Part shown: one piece after another, positions 7,908-16,400 of the stretch
Position numbering within the stretch: the stretch's first letter is position 1
Layout: each line of letters starts with the position of its first letter
IMG/VR virus record: IMGVR_UViG_3300042293_000657
Location: 1-50,104 of that record
From: a virus
Direction: 5' to 3' (one strand)
Length of the DNA stretch: 50,104 nucleotides
Made by a program: the position numbers and the translations under genes
Notes under the pieces: generated by a model
Told to the model about the DNA's origin: nothing
Databases searched by the model: none
Seen by the model: only the letters and a program-made list of their open reading frames with translations

Positions 7908-9128
7908 TTAAAGATCTTCCATATCCTTGTATAAGAATCTTCCACTATCAAAGTCAATTTGAACTAAAAACTCTCCTAAGTACCCGTGGCGATTCTTTCT
8001 AAATACGCACTCAAGAATATCTGAGGAGGGTTGGCGACCAAGGGCAAGAACCCAGTCAGCATCATATGCTAGTTGCTTAGACCATGCTACTTGACCAAGT
8101 GCAGGAACAGTATTCATGTTTGTGGCATCATCTGGTGTAGCAGAAGCAATTGCAACAATAGGAACCTGCTCACTAATAGCAAGAATCTTTAACTCACGAC
8201 TAATGTTTTTAATTTTAACAGTTTCGTTATCAGTTGGACTATTTGATTGCATAAGCTGAATGTAGTCTACAAATACAATGTCTGGAGAGTACTGATCAAT
8301 CTTTCCTCTCAGTACTGCTGGACTTACTTCTCCAAGACCATCATTAGAAACAATCTGGAAAGAAGGCATGTTCTTTAGGTATGTACTTCCCCACCGCTCA
8401 AACTCTTCAATATCAACATCTCCAGCACTCATCTTTCGATGAGAGAACCTTCCATCTGCCATGATAGTGTAGACACGATTACGAACTTCGCTCTCCGTCA
8501 TTTCTAGAGAAACTACAAGTGGCTTCTTTCCGTTCTTCCATGCCTGAACAGCCATGAACAATGCTAACCAAGACTTACCAATTGCTGGGTATGCAAGAAG
8601 AATACCAAACTGACCTGGCATAATCCCTGCTGGAAGATAGTTGTCAAAGCCAGCAAGACCTGTCTTGATTCCATGAGACCCTAGCCTTGCCATTTCCTCT
8701 ATGTGCTTAAAGTATTCAATAGCACCTTCAAGATCAACTGCATCAATGTCACGAATTTCAGCAGTAGTTCTTTTTAGCTCTGATGTTTTTGATATAAGTT
8801 TATCCAGAGCATCCACTGGCTTGTTATCATTAAGCAATGCTGCACTAGACTTAAGAATATCTTTAAGAGAGAAATCAAGAACACTTGACCTTAACTCATC
8901 AAGGTGATGCTTAGTTGCCCCCACCTCTGCAATAGGCTCAAAGTCTCTAAACTTTTCTACTACCAAAGACACTGGTGGCAGCGTGGTGTTTTGTTCAGCA
9001 TAGTCACGAACAAAGTGCCAGATATCTTTATGCGTTCTAAACAAAGAGTCTGGGTTTGCTTGTAACAGAACATGAATCTGCTTGTCATTAAGTACAGCAG
9101 ACAGTACCTTTGCCTCTAAGTCTTGCAT
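7908..9128 (-). CDS. DnaB-type replicative DNA helicase
   Basis: 406 residues with an N-terminal helical domain (about 1-110) and a RecA-fold helicase domain. Walker A is YPAIGKSW near residue 177, resembling the RPSMGKT of DnaB; next come SLEMTESEVRNR, Walker B IVFVDYIQLMQ near 275, ADWVLALGRQ and a C-terminal FRKNRHG carrying the arginine-finger region. It should unwind DNA 5' to 3' as a hexamer and recruit primase. The start is the ATG at 9128 with GGAGG just upstream; an ATG at 9143 would contain that ribosome site and is rejected. It overlaps the upstream stop as TGATG. The neighbours are primase and SSB-like genes. Confidence 0.92.
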   Translation of the reverse strand: MQDLEAKVLSAVLNDKQIHVLLQANPDSLFRTHKDIWHFVRDYAEQNTTLPPVSLVVEKFRDFEPIAEVGATKHHLDELRSSVLDFSLKDILKSSAALLNDNKPVDALDKLISKTSELKRTTAEIRDIDAVDLEGAIEYFKHIEEMARLGSHGIKTGLAGFDNYLPAGIMPGQFGILLAYPAIGKSWLALFMAVQAWKNGKKPLVVSLEMTESEVRNRVYTIMADGRFSHRKMSAGDVDIEEFERWGSTYLKNMPSFQIVSNDGLGEVSPAVLRGKIDQYSPDIVFVDYIQLMQSNSPTDNETVKIKNISRELKILAISEQVPIVAIASATPDDATNMNTVPALGQVAWSKQLAYDADWVLALGRQPSSDILECVFRKNRHGYLGEFLVQIDFDSGRFLYKDMEDL

Positions 9129-9433
9129 CAACCCTCCAACCATTTTTTTGCGCCAGCCCTAAGCTTTTTACGCAATTCCCGATCTTCACTGTCTTGTCGT
9201 CTAGATTGTATTACTTTTTCAGAGTTATAAGAAAACCATGTCCAATCTGGACTTGCAGATACAGAAAAATAATACTCTATTGCTTCTACGCATTGATCAT
9301 ATCCATATGAATCGATCATTGCATCGGCAGCCCATTGCTGAGAAAAAAGATTAATATCTTGATTCTTGCCTGACTCCTGAAGCTTTTTCTTGAACTTATC
9401 CATAAGTGCAAAACGCAGCTTCTTGTCAGCCAT
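9128..9433 (-). CDS. hypothetical protein coupled to helicase gene
   Basis: 101 residues, mostly helical, basic at both ends (KKLRFALMDKFKKKL at the start, ELRKKLRAGAKKWLEG at the end) with an aromatic centre (YYFSVSASPDWTWFSYN). Start and stop are both fused to neighbours (TAATG and TGATG). The basic, tryptophan-containing helical make-up and the position immediately before a DnaB-type helicase would suit a helicase loader or adaptor, but no loader motif is recognised, so this is inference from position. Function otherwise unknown. Confidence 0.65.
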   Translation of the reverse strand: MADKKLRFALMDKFKKKLQESGKNQDINLFSQQWAADAMIDSYGYDQCVEAIEYYFSVSASPDWTWFSYNSEKVIQSRRQDSEDRELRKKLRAGAKKWLEG

Positions 9434-9639
9434 TATGACTCGTCAAGTTCCTTCTTGGCATCAGATACTTTCTGAATGACCTGAGCCTCAACAAAATTAT
9501 ATACCCTGTCCATGGCTGCTTCTTTTTCTTCACCTTCACGAACAAAGTCTGTACATCCAAGATCTACACGCAAACTCTGAAAGTTTCCAAGGTTTAGTGT
9601 GTACCCAAGGTTAACCGTAACGCTTGTGTTATTTGACAT
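9433..9639 (-). CDS. small hypothetical protein
   Basis: 68 residues from an ATG at 9639 with AGGAG seven bases before it; a longer frame starting at 9669 would run through that ribosome site and overlap the upstream gene, so it is rejected. The first half alternates polar and hydrophobic residues as beta strands (SVTVNLGYTLNLGNFQSLR) and contains DLGCTDFVREGEE; the second half is an amphipathic helix. It does not resemble a DNA-binding motif I can name. It lies between an HTH gene and the helicase-adjacent gene in a coupled series, so it is probably expressed with the replication proteins. Confidence 0.62.
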   Translation of the reverse strand: MSNNTSVTVNLGYTLNLGNFQSLRVDLGCTDFVREGEEKEAAMDRVYNFVEAQVIQKVSDAKKELDES

Positions 9640-9647
9640 ATTTACTC

Positions 9648-10187
9648 CTAATAGGTATCTTCCTGCCATACAGGAATGAATCGACCATCTTTTGTTTTTG
9701 CATAAAGCATTAGTGCATCACCCATCTTACCACGCAGCTCTTGCTCTGTCAATACATGATTGTTTGTTATCTTTCCATCTTTTCTTGGTCTTCCTCTATG
9801 CAAGGAACCCATGACTCTTCTAATTTCAAAAACATCATCTTCTGAATAGTAAGATTTTTTTGTAAACATTCTCTCACCACCAGGAAGGATGCCCATAGGG
9901 GGTCTAATAAGACCTCTATGTATATATCTGTACAATTGCATGTTACTTCTATTTAAAAGCCTTGAGGTGTTTGAAAATGTATAAGCTCTTTTCCGATGTT
10001 TCTTAAAATCAGAAAGCAACATTGTCTGCTCTTTTGCTTCGGTTATATTATATAGATAGACGATGTTTGATCCACGGTTTGATGTTATCAGACGCATTAG
10101 GTTTTTGTCAAGAAAAAATATAACTGCGCTAGCTTTTATGACCCGTTGATTATTATCGTCCTGGCCTTCTCTGCCTTTTCTAACCAT
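9648..10187 (-). CDS. HTH (MerR/excisionase-like) DNA-binding protein
   Basis: 179 residues. Residues about 68-95 (YTFSNTSRLLNRSNMQLYRY, then IHRGLIRPP) form a winged-helix/MerR-like helix-turn-helix in which the recognition helix is followed by a turn and a 'GLI-PP' wing, as in excisionase and phage regulators. GRPRKDGKITNN resembles an AT-hook-like minor-groove element, useful on AT-rich DNA. The C-terminus ends in LYAKTKDGRFIPVWQEDTY. The ATG at 10187 lacks a clear ribosome site and overlaps the upstream zinc-ribbon gene by 52 bases; internal ATGs at 10097 and 10022 are alternatives. It probably regulates phage genes or binds a replication origin, and heads the replication block. Confidence 0.65.
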   Translation of the reverse strand: MVRKGREGQDDNNQRVIKASAVIFFLDKNLMRLITSNRGSNIVYLYNITEAKEQTMLLSDFKKHRKRAYTFSNTSRLLNRSNMQLYRYIHRGLIRPPMGILPGGERMFTKKSYYSEDDVFEIRRVMGSLHRGRPRKDGKITNNHVLTEQELRGKMGDALMLYAKTKDGRFIPVWQEDTY

Positions 10188-10336
10188 TGAATTGAATTCC
10201 CAAACTTAGATGGTGGATGGAACATCTTTCTAAATCCACAATTTATACAAAAAATTTCTAGATGGTCGTGTGAGCTATGAACCCGATCAACAAAAACTTT
10301 TCCCCTGCATTTTTTACAACTTAAAGAATTACTCAT
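10136..10336 (-). CDS. zinc-ribbon protein, first gene of the replication block
   Basis: 66 residues with CKKC near residues 7-10 and CINC near 30-33, spaced as in a zinc ribbon, then a basic tail. The ATG at 10336 follows an extended -10 box by eight bases, so the transcript may be nearly leaderless. The 3' end overlaps the HTH gene by 52 bases. Small ribbons like this often bind RNA polymerase or nucleic acid. As the promoter-proximal gene of the DNA-metabolism transcript it could be regulatory, but there is no direct evidence. Confidence 0.62.
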   Translation of the reverse strand: MSNSLSCKKCRGKVFVDRVHSSHDHLEIFCINCGFRKMFHPPSKFGNSIQWLEKAEKARTIIINGS

Positions 10337-10344
10337 TTAGAGAA

Positions 10345-10353
10345 ATTATATCA
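10345..10353 (-). promoter_or_regulatory. extended -10 promoter TGATATAAT for the replication block
   Basis: An exact TGATATAAT 9-mer lies in the 23-base gap between the last structural gene and the zinc-ribbon gene, ending eight bases before the ATG at 10336. It is one of five exact copies in leftward intergenic gaps. No -35 box is visible, consistent with a TGn-extended -10 promoter. Confidence 0.55.
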
Positions 10354-10359
10354 CAGGGA

Positions 10360-10788
10360 TTACAATATGGAGAATCCAACAGCGATAAGATTAACAAAGA
10401 TATCTAAGCTACCACCCGTATTGAAAGTTACCCTAAAAGTACAACTTGATGTTGAGATGTTTTTTAATACAACAACTGCGTCATCTCCAACGCTAGAGGA
10501 GGCTCCAGAAACAATTGTAGCTGTTACGACTGGGTTGCCACTAAAAGGAGGGTATGAGACTGTGTAGTCTACAACGTCCCCATCTGTCTTGTTTGTACTA
10601 GAAAAAACATTGACAGTCTTAGCAAAAATTTTTATATCTGCTGTTTTTGTGTTTAGGTCATTGACAGTAGAAAAGGCTGAACTTCTATCCCCTACTAAAG
10701 TAGTAAGCTGATTAACTTGTCCAGCTATCTGAGATATATAATCTACATCTAATGGCTGACCTCTATTTGGTGTTGCTAATATTCCCAC
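10360..10788 (-). CDS. virion structural protein, probable tail-tip/fibre component
   Basis: 142 residues from a GTG start with GAGGAG upstream. A helical N-terminus (about 1-55, with LDVDYISQIAGQVNQLTTLV) probably trimerises or docks. The remainder is a small all-beta domain (VVDYTVSYPPFSGNPVVTAT ... SCTFRVTFN) of the size and strand pattern of phage carbohydrate-binding or lectin-like fibre tips. It is the last gene of the tail operon, after the baseplate series. Assignment to a lectin fold is inference; a structural role follows from context. It has its own promoter in the preceding gap. Confidence 0.6.
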   Translation of the reverse strand: MGILATPNRGQPLDVDYISQIAGQVNQLTTLVGDRSSAFSTVNDLNTKTADIKIFAKTVNVFSSTNKTDGDVVDYTVSYPPFSGNPVVTATIVSGASSSVGDDAVVVLKNISTSSCTFRVTFNTGGSLDIFVNLIAVGFSIL

Positions 10789-10804
10789 AAAATCTCCTCG
10801 TTAA

Positions 10805-10813
10805 ATTATATCA
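10805..10813 (-). promoter_or_regulatory. extended -10 promoter TGATATAAT overlapping a stop codon
   Basis: The TGA stop of the upstream tail gene is itself the TGA of TGATATAAT. The box ends 16 bases before the GTG at 10788, leaving a leader of about ten bases occupied by the GAGGAG ribosome site. Confidence 0.55.
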
Positions 10814-11590
10814 TGGAACAAAAACAATGTTGTCAGTAGCAAACAAAACAGATCCACTTACCTTTTCTACAACATTTGGATACCCGCCAATTTCTGGAGG
10901 TTTTATAAAATTAATATTTGATCCAGGGGTATAAACGCTAAAATTAGAAGAACTATCTATTCTTGATACCTTTTTTATTCCTGAAAATAAAGAGTAGTCA
11001 ATTTCTGATCCGTAAGTAATTTGATTGTTAAAACTTATATTAACATAATCTCCAACAGATAGGGAGTGTGATCTTGCTAAAAAGTATTGGAGGTAGTTGC
11101 TAGTTCTGCTTACGCCATCTATATTAATTGGTGTATTTGAAACAATAGGGTACTCTGGAAGTTTTACCATTAATTGCAATCCATAATAGGAGAGGCTATT
11201 AAATGACACAAGATCCATAGGTTTTTTTGCTATGGTTAAAGAGTTAGTGCTTTTTCTTCCTAGATATTGAATTGCATCATAAGAATATAATGTTGCAAAA
11301 GTTCCTTCTGTTATAGTTTTTAAAATATATCTAACATAAACATCAAAGTTTTGATTGATGTCGGAACTATACCAAAAGGCATCTACCCTATTATTTCCTT
11401 CTGAATAAGCATTATAAGATGCTGAAGCAGAAGAAAAGTTTATCTGCTCTAGTGCTCTCTTAACCTCACCAATTACTGACCAATCAGAGTATAAGTTTTT
11501 ATTTCTATTTAAAACCCTATATCTTAGTTTGTTGGTTAAGTCTGTAGAAAGGTCTGGTAAATCAGATTTTGCAATAACAACCTTTGGCAT
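10811..11590 (-). CDS. minor tail/baseplate protein
   Basis: 259 residues. The N-terminus has RYRVLNRNKNLYSDWSVIGE, the repeated 'RYR...N..SDWS' phrase of fibronectin/Ig-like domains in phage structural proteins, and most of the rest is predicted beta strand with many Ser, Tyr and Asn. There are no cysteines in key positions and no enzyme motif. It starts as TAATG at the end of the larger upstream tail protein and ends at a promoter, so it belongs to the baseplate transcript. It is likely an attachment or tail-tip component, with the exact role unknown. Confidence 0.62.
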   Translation of the reverse strand: MPKVVIAKSDLPDLSTDLTNKLRYRVLNRNKNLYSDWSVIGEVKRALEQINFSSASASYNAYSEGNNRVDAFWYSSDINQNFDVYVRYILKTITEGTFATLYSYDAIQYLGRKSTNSLTIAKKPMDLVSFNSLSYYGLQLMVKLPEYPIVSNTPINIDGVSRTSNYLQYFLARSHSLSVGDYVNISFNNQITYGSEIDYSLFSGIKKVSRIDSSSNFSVYTPGSNINFIKPPEIGGYPNVVEKVSGSVLFATDNIVFVP

Positions 11591-12993
11591 TAGACAATGT
11601 TCACCCCGAACCTATATTCTATATACCCCTGAGAGTTTTCTGTTTTCTCAATTGGTTGAGCAGCGTCATAAGAATTTTTTAATTTTGAATAAGCAACCAT
11701 GCCATACAGTGGATTCTCTGTGTTTTCATTGTCTAATCTTATTCCATCAAAAGCTACATAAGATCCGTCGTAGTTGGAAGCACTGTTTAGTGTCTGAGCA
11801 TAAATTTTTAATCCGTCAACACGAGCCCAACTAAAATCTGCTCCTGTACTAAAGTCTTTAATTTGTTTTGAAATAACAACATATCTTGATGCAGATAGTT
11901 CACCAGAGGTTAGGAGCTCTGTTGCTGTTGCAATCTGACCACTTATACTGTCAAGGAAATCAAATCTTAATCTAGTTTTTGCAGGAGGACTTTCTGCATC
12001 TATATTTTTAGATAATACGCTTAGCGCAAACTTTATATAATCCTCTGGAGAGTTTTTGCTAGCATTCAATCTTAATGACGTAGTAAAAATATGTTTTTGT
12101 ACACTAGAGAACTCCATGGAGTCGTTGGAAAAAGTTGTCATATTTCCTGGAACAACTAGGCATCTATCATAAAGTCTGGAGTTTTCATATCTAGTTTTTC
12201 TTTCATAAAAAGTAAAAGCTTCATTGTTAGAATTAATGAATAATGCATAAGCAGCAGAACCCGTTACTGGATCTAGGAATGTTGCAGAGCTAACGTTTCC
12301 AGATGTATCTGCAATGCTATCTGTTACAAGACTTATTGCGTTATCACTTTCTACTAATGATGCAGAAATATTTTTATAAACCCAACCTTCTGTTGTTAAG
12401 AAACCAGAAATAATTCTGCTATCGTAGTTAAGGGCTAAGCTATTGTTTGAGGATGGATATAGGGCAATCTCAGTCATTTGATATCTTTGGTCTGATGGTA
12501 GTTGACCTTTAAAAACAATTCTTTCTCTATCGTATGATGCTGTTCCTGTGTCAGAAGCACTAGCACTCCAGCTTGCTGGGGTAGCCGATGCAGAAGTAAA
12601 TGTTTGAGAATAGGTTATTTGATTTGATGTTGTAGTATCAACTACATAAATGCCTTCTTTAATATCATTTGAAGTATTGGAGAGGCTAAAATCTATGGTT
12701 ACTGAATCCCCCAACTTCATACCGTGGGGTCCAGCTAAATCAACTGTAACTACGCCATTGGTTTGTTGCCAGGAATCTATGTCAATAACAATGTTGTCAC
12801 TAACTAGTCCACGAGAAGTCACTGGAATCCTAAAAGCCTCAAAATCCATTGATTGTTTTGTAGTGGATGACTGATCTGTCTCATCTAAATCTAAGGGAGT
12901 GGCTCCAACTCCTACTGAAATATAAGCTGCATACTCAGGAGATTGCCCCAAAAGATATTTAGTTATGATATTGTTTCCCTTATTAGTAATCAT
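11590..12993 (-). CDS. minor tail/baseplate protein
   Basis: 467 residues, Ser/Thr/Asn-rich and all beta in character. The first 60 residues (NNIITKYLLGQSPEYAAYIS, VGVGATPL) and the segment FKGQLPSDQRYQMTEIALYP match in style the 'initial docking' part of phage tail-tip proteins, where a symmetric core carries receptor-binding domains. Residues about 240-460 look like a jelly-roll or carbohydrate-binding domain. The ATG follows GAGGG and overlaps the upstream gene by 11 bases. It is expected at the distal tail. Confidence 0.65.
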   Translation of the reverse strand: MITNKGNNIITKYLLGQSPEYAAYISVGVGATPLDLDETDQSSTTKQSMDFEAFRIPVTSRGLVSDNIVIDIDSWQQTNGVVTVDLAGPHGMKLGDSVTIDFSLSNTSNDIKEGIYVVDTTTSNQITYSQTFTSASATPASWSASASDTGTASYDRERIVFKGQLPSDQRYQMTEIALYPSSNNSLALNYDSRIISGFLTTEGWVYKNISASLVESDNAISLVTDSIADTSGNVSSATFLDPVTGSAAYALFINSNNEAFTFYERKTRYENSRLYDRCLVVPGNMTTFSNDSMEFSSVQKHIFTTSLRLNASKNSPEDYIKFALSVLSKNIDAESPPAKTRLRFDFLDSISGQIATATELLTSGELSASRYVVISKQIKDFSTGADFSWARVDGLKIYAQTLNSASNYDGSYVAFDGIRLDNENTENPLYGMVAYSKLKNSYDAAQPIEKTENSQGYIEYRFGVNIV

Positions 12994-13444
12994 TTTCCCT
13001 CACACTATTAATTTTACCATCTGTTTCAATTTGTAGTTCAACAAATTCTGTTTCTTTTATATTTTCAAATTCAATTACAAGATTGTCTCCATCAAAATAA
13101 ACGTTTGTCAAAAGGTTGCTTGGTGGAAGCAACTCATTACTTGAATAGAATTTATCTTGGGGTATTTTACTAACTAATTTAATTGAAAACTGATCAAAAA
13201 TAGATTTGTAAGATGCTTTGTTTATAAGTATAAATGATGGGTCAAAGTCAATTGCTATCTTTTTTAAATTTATTATTGTAGAATATGACAGGTTTATTCC
13301 AGAAATAGTGTCGTGCCTAACTAGGTTTATTAAACTTGTTCCTCCAATATCTTGAAAAAGAAATTGTTCTATTTCTGCTACGCTCACAGATTGAGAGCTT
13401 ATGTTTACAATATCTCTTGATGGAATCTTTATTGCATCTGTCAT
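12983..13444 (-). CDS. tail-associated structural protein
   Basis: 153 residues, coupled on both sides (ATGA overlap with the large tail protein upstream, 11-base overlap downstream). The sequence is a helical N-terminus (VSVAEIEQFLFQDIGG) followed by strands ending in NVYFDGDNLVIEFENI. I do not recognise a family. A baseplate or tail-hub role is inferred from being enclosed within the tail-tip gene series. Confidence 0.6.
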   Translation of the reverse strand: MTDAIKIPSRDIVNISSQSVSVAEIEQFLFQDIGGTSLINLVRHDTISGINLSYSTIINLKKIAIDFDPSFILINKASYKSIFDQFSIKLVSKIPQDKFYSSNELLPPSNLLTNVYFDGDNLVIEFENIKETEFVELQIETDGKINSVRENDY

Positions 13445-16400
13445 ATTATTTCAACCACCTTAATTGATTGGCCTGGGCCGTCCAAGGATCTTGAATATGA
13501 TATATCCTGAACGACAAACCTAGTCTCTGGATCAACATATTCTATTTCACCTGGCATCATATAGTCTATTGTAACAATGTCTCCAAGTTGCAAATGGGGC
13601 ATTGGAAAGGTATTGATAACTATTTCTCTTCTGGGTTCCATAGTCTTCTCTATTAACCATCCCATTAAACTATTTGCATCATCTTCTGATTGAATATACA
13701 TAGACTCTAAGCTAAACTCTTTTAGCCCGTATCTAGATCTGCTTGCTTTAATTTTATTATATTTTTGCAGACTAATGTTGGGAGAAGTAATTTCGTTACC
13801 TTGGTAAGAGGGGTCTGAATAATTAGAAAGTTTGTTAAAGTATTTATCTACAGATAAAACTTGTGTTGTATTCTGAGTAAAAGTTATCCCCAAGATCCTT
13901 AAATAATTTCCCGTAGTTTCGTCTAAGACAATTGCCTTGTCTGATGAATTAAATATTAAAAATTCTGATTCATACGCCCCTCCGTAAAATTTAGAAACTG
14001 TGTAGCCTCTATCGTTAGAAAATGTTTTAGCAATTTTTGAATAAAAAGAAGGGTAGGCTAGGTCATATTTAATGTTAAAATGGGCACACTCCCTCATGAT
14101 TGTTCCAAACTCTTCAAAGTAAACTTTGTATTGAGTATTTGTATCTGGACTAATGCCTGTTAGGTATGTCGATTGAACCATTCCAGATATTGCGTATTTT
14201 CTAAGAAACTCACTGGTAGATATCCCATTCTCATCAAAGACATTATTGGTTTGAGATATTTGACTATTTGTATTTTTAGCAACAAGGTCATCTAGTGCAT
14301 ACATGTTTTCAAACATACAATGAGAGCTTCCTCTAACGAATAGAGCCATGGATGTGTTGATCGGTAATGGGCTTGTGTCATTAACTATTTGAATAAGTAT
14401 GTTGTTTATGTATAAATAAAATCTTATTCCTCCCCCACTTAAAGATTCATATTCAATTGATAAGTCATAAACTGTAGACTCTTCAGTAGTAGCGATTCTG
14501 TCTTGACCAACAAAAAATCCAGAGTCAACAAGGATGTTTGACAACCCTCCCCAAAGTTTTATAGGGGTAGCTGGAGAATTAGCGGTGTCTCCAACTTTCA
14601 CATTTTTATTTACTTTGTAAAATATTATATTATGCAGTGTTGAATTTATTTCTTCAGAATCATCTGCCAGAATATAGCTATCTATGTTTGTTTCATTTAG
14701 TGATGCAATCTCAAAATAATACCCGCTACCATTAGTTGGGTCTACCATAATACCCATTCCTCCAGAACTTGCATTTACACCAAATGAGCTTGGATTGCTT
14801 GGTGATTGCAAAGAAAAATAGTTACTTGATCCATTTGAGATTTGTCCAGAGTTTCTATTGACTTTTCCAATGATCCTCATCCTGGTTCCAAAACTTCTAA
14901 AAGAAAAATTAGTAGAGAGGTCCTTGTAAACATAAGAGACAAGATCTCTTGGGCTGGGAACAACTGGGTCTGATGCTGGACCAGTAATGACAAGTGCAGA
15001 AGATTGAACTGCCCCAGAGTCTGTTACTAAAAGATTATTTACTTCACCCTCAGCAAAAACTTTTGAAGACATGAAGTTTTTTATTATTCCATTTCTTTTA
15101 GACTTTCTAGCAACAGTATTTATTTCTGCTAGCTCAACTCTCTGTGTAGTGCTTATCACTGGATTAACTATGCTTGCCGTAGGCTTGTTAGAAAAAATAA
15201 GATCTGAATACATTTTTAAACCGTAGGTATTATCGTTGTCTGACCAATAGGGGTTAAGACCTGCGGAATGAAAAGTTATTTCTGTTCCAAATTGATTTCT
15301 TCCATGAACCCTTACATCTCCATTTTTTAATATTGCAGACTCATTTACATTTTCATAGTATGGCTCAGAGTATATTCTTACCCTACCCGTTGGAAACATC
15401 TTTCCATTAAAGGCTAGGCTGCCAAAGTACTTCTGATACTCTTGGTTGCTTGATATCCAAACTACTGGTTCAGCGGAAGATGGGACAGAGTATTCAACGG
15501 CATCAAATCTAATAATTTCTCCATTGGCGTATAAGTAACCTTGAAATCTTGGAAGCCAGTAAACGCTTTCTCCAAAATCAATAATGTTGTTAACCACTTG
15601 ACGATTTGCAACATAAGGAGCACTTGCACTAATGGGGTTGTTTAATGCCATGGCTCCCAGGGCGTAGCCACTTGAGACCTTGTTAGCTTCGTTAATAGTC
15701 TTGGTTTCATCAGTTGCTGCAACCTCCCACAAAAGAACTGGCTTATACTTATAAACTCTTTCGGAATCTAGTTTTAGCATTGAAGATAGGCTAGAAACTT
15801 CTCTTTGAATATATCTGATGGTGTACATGATTTGTCCACTATTGATAATTCTTGTTTGATTATCTGAGATGGATTCAATGTTTGCAATCGTGTCATCGTT
15901 ACCTAAAAGAATCATGTCGGTTTCTCTATCGGTAGCATCTGGGAATAGAAACTCTTTTGACATAACGATAAAATTATTGTATTCATCAAAGAACATTGCA
16001 GTTTGTGTAGCAACAGCCAGTCTTTGTAAGATCTCTGCAACGCTTACATTTGGTTCTACAAAAAAGAACGGAAGAATCGGGTCGTTTGCTGATGTAATAT
16101 TTCTAAAAGAGTAATTACTAAATCCTATATAATCTAGCATTGTAGATATGGCATAAGTTAGAGTAGTTTCTTGGGTAAGAACACTTGGAGCATTTGTTGT
16201 TTCTAATCTAAAAAATAAATCTCTTAGGGGAATAGATATTGTTGAGTCTCCCCCAGATGGTCTTGGAAATTCTTCTGCATAAAAAGTTTTAATGGGAACA
16301 TATTTATCATACCCGTTTACATTTAAAATTGTTTCGTATATAACAAACTTGGTATTTTGTCTTGCGTATTCAGATACAATACTTCCCGTCAAACCATTAA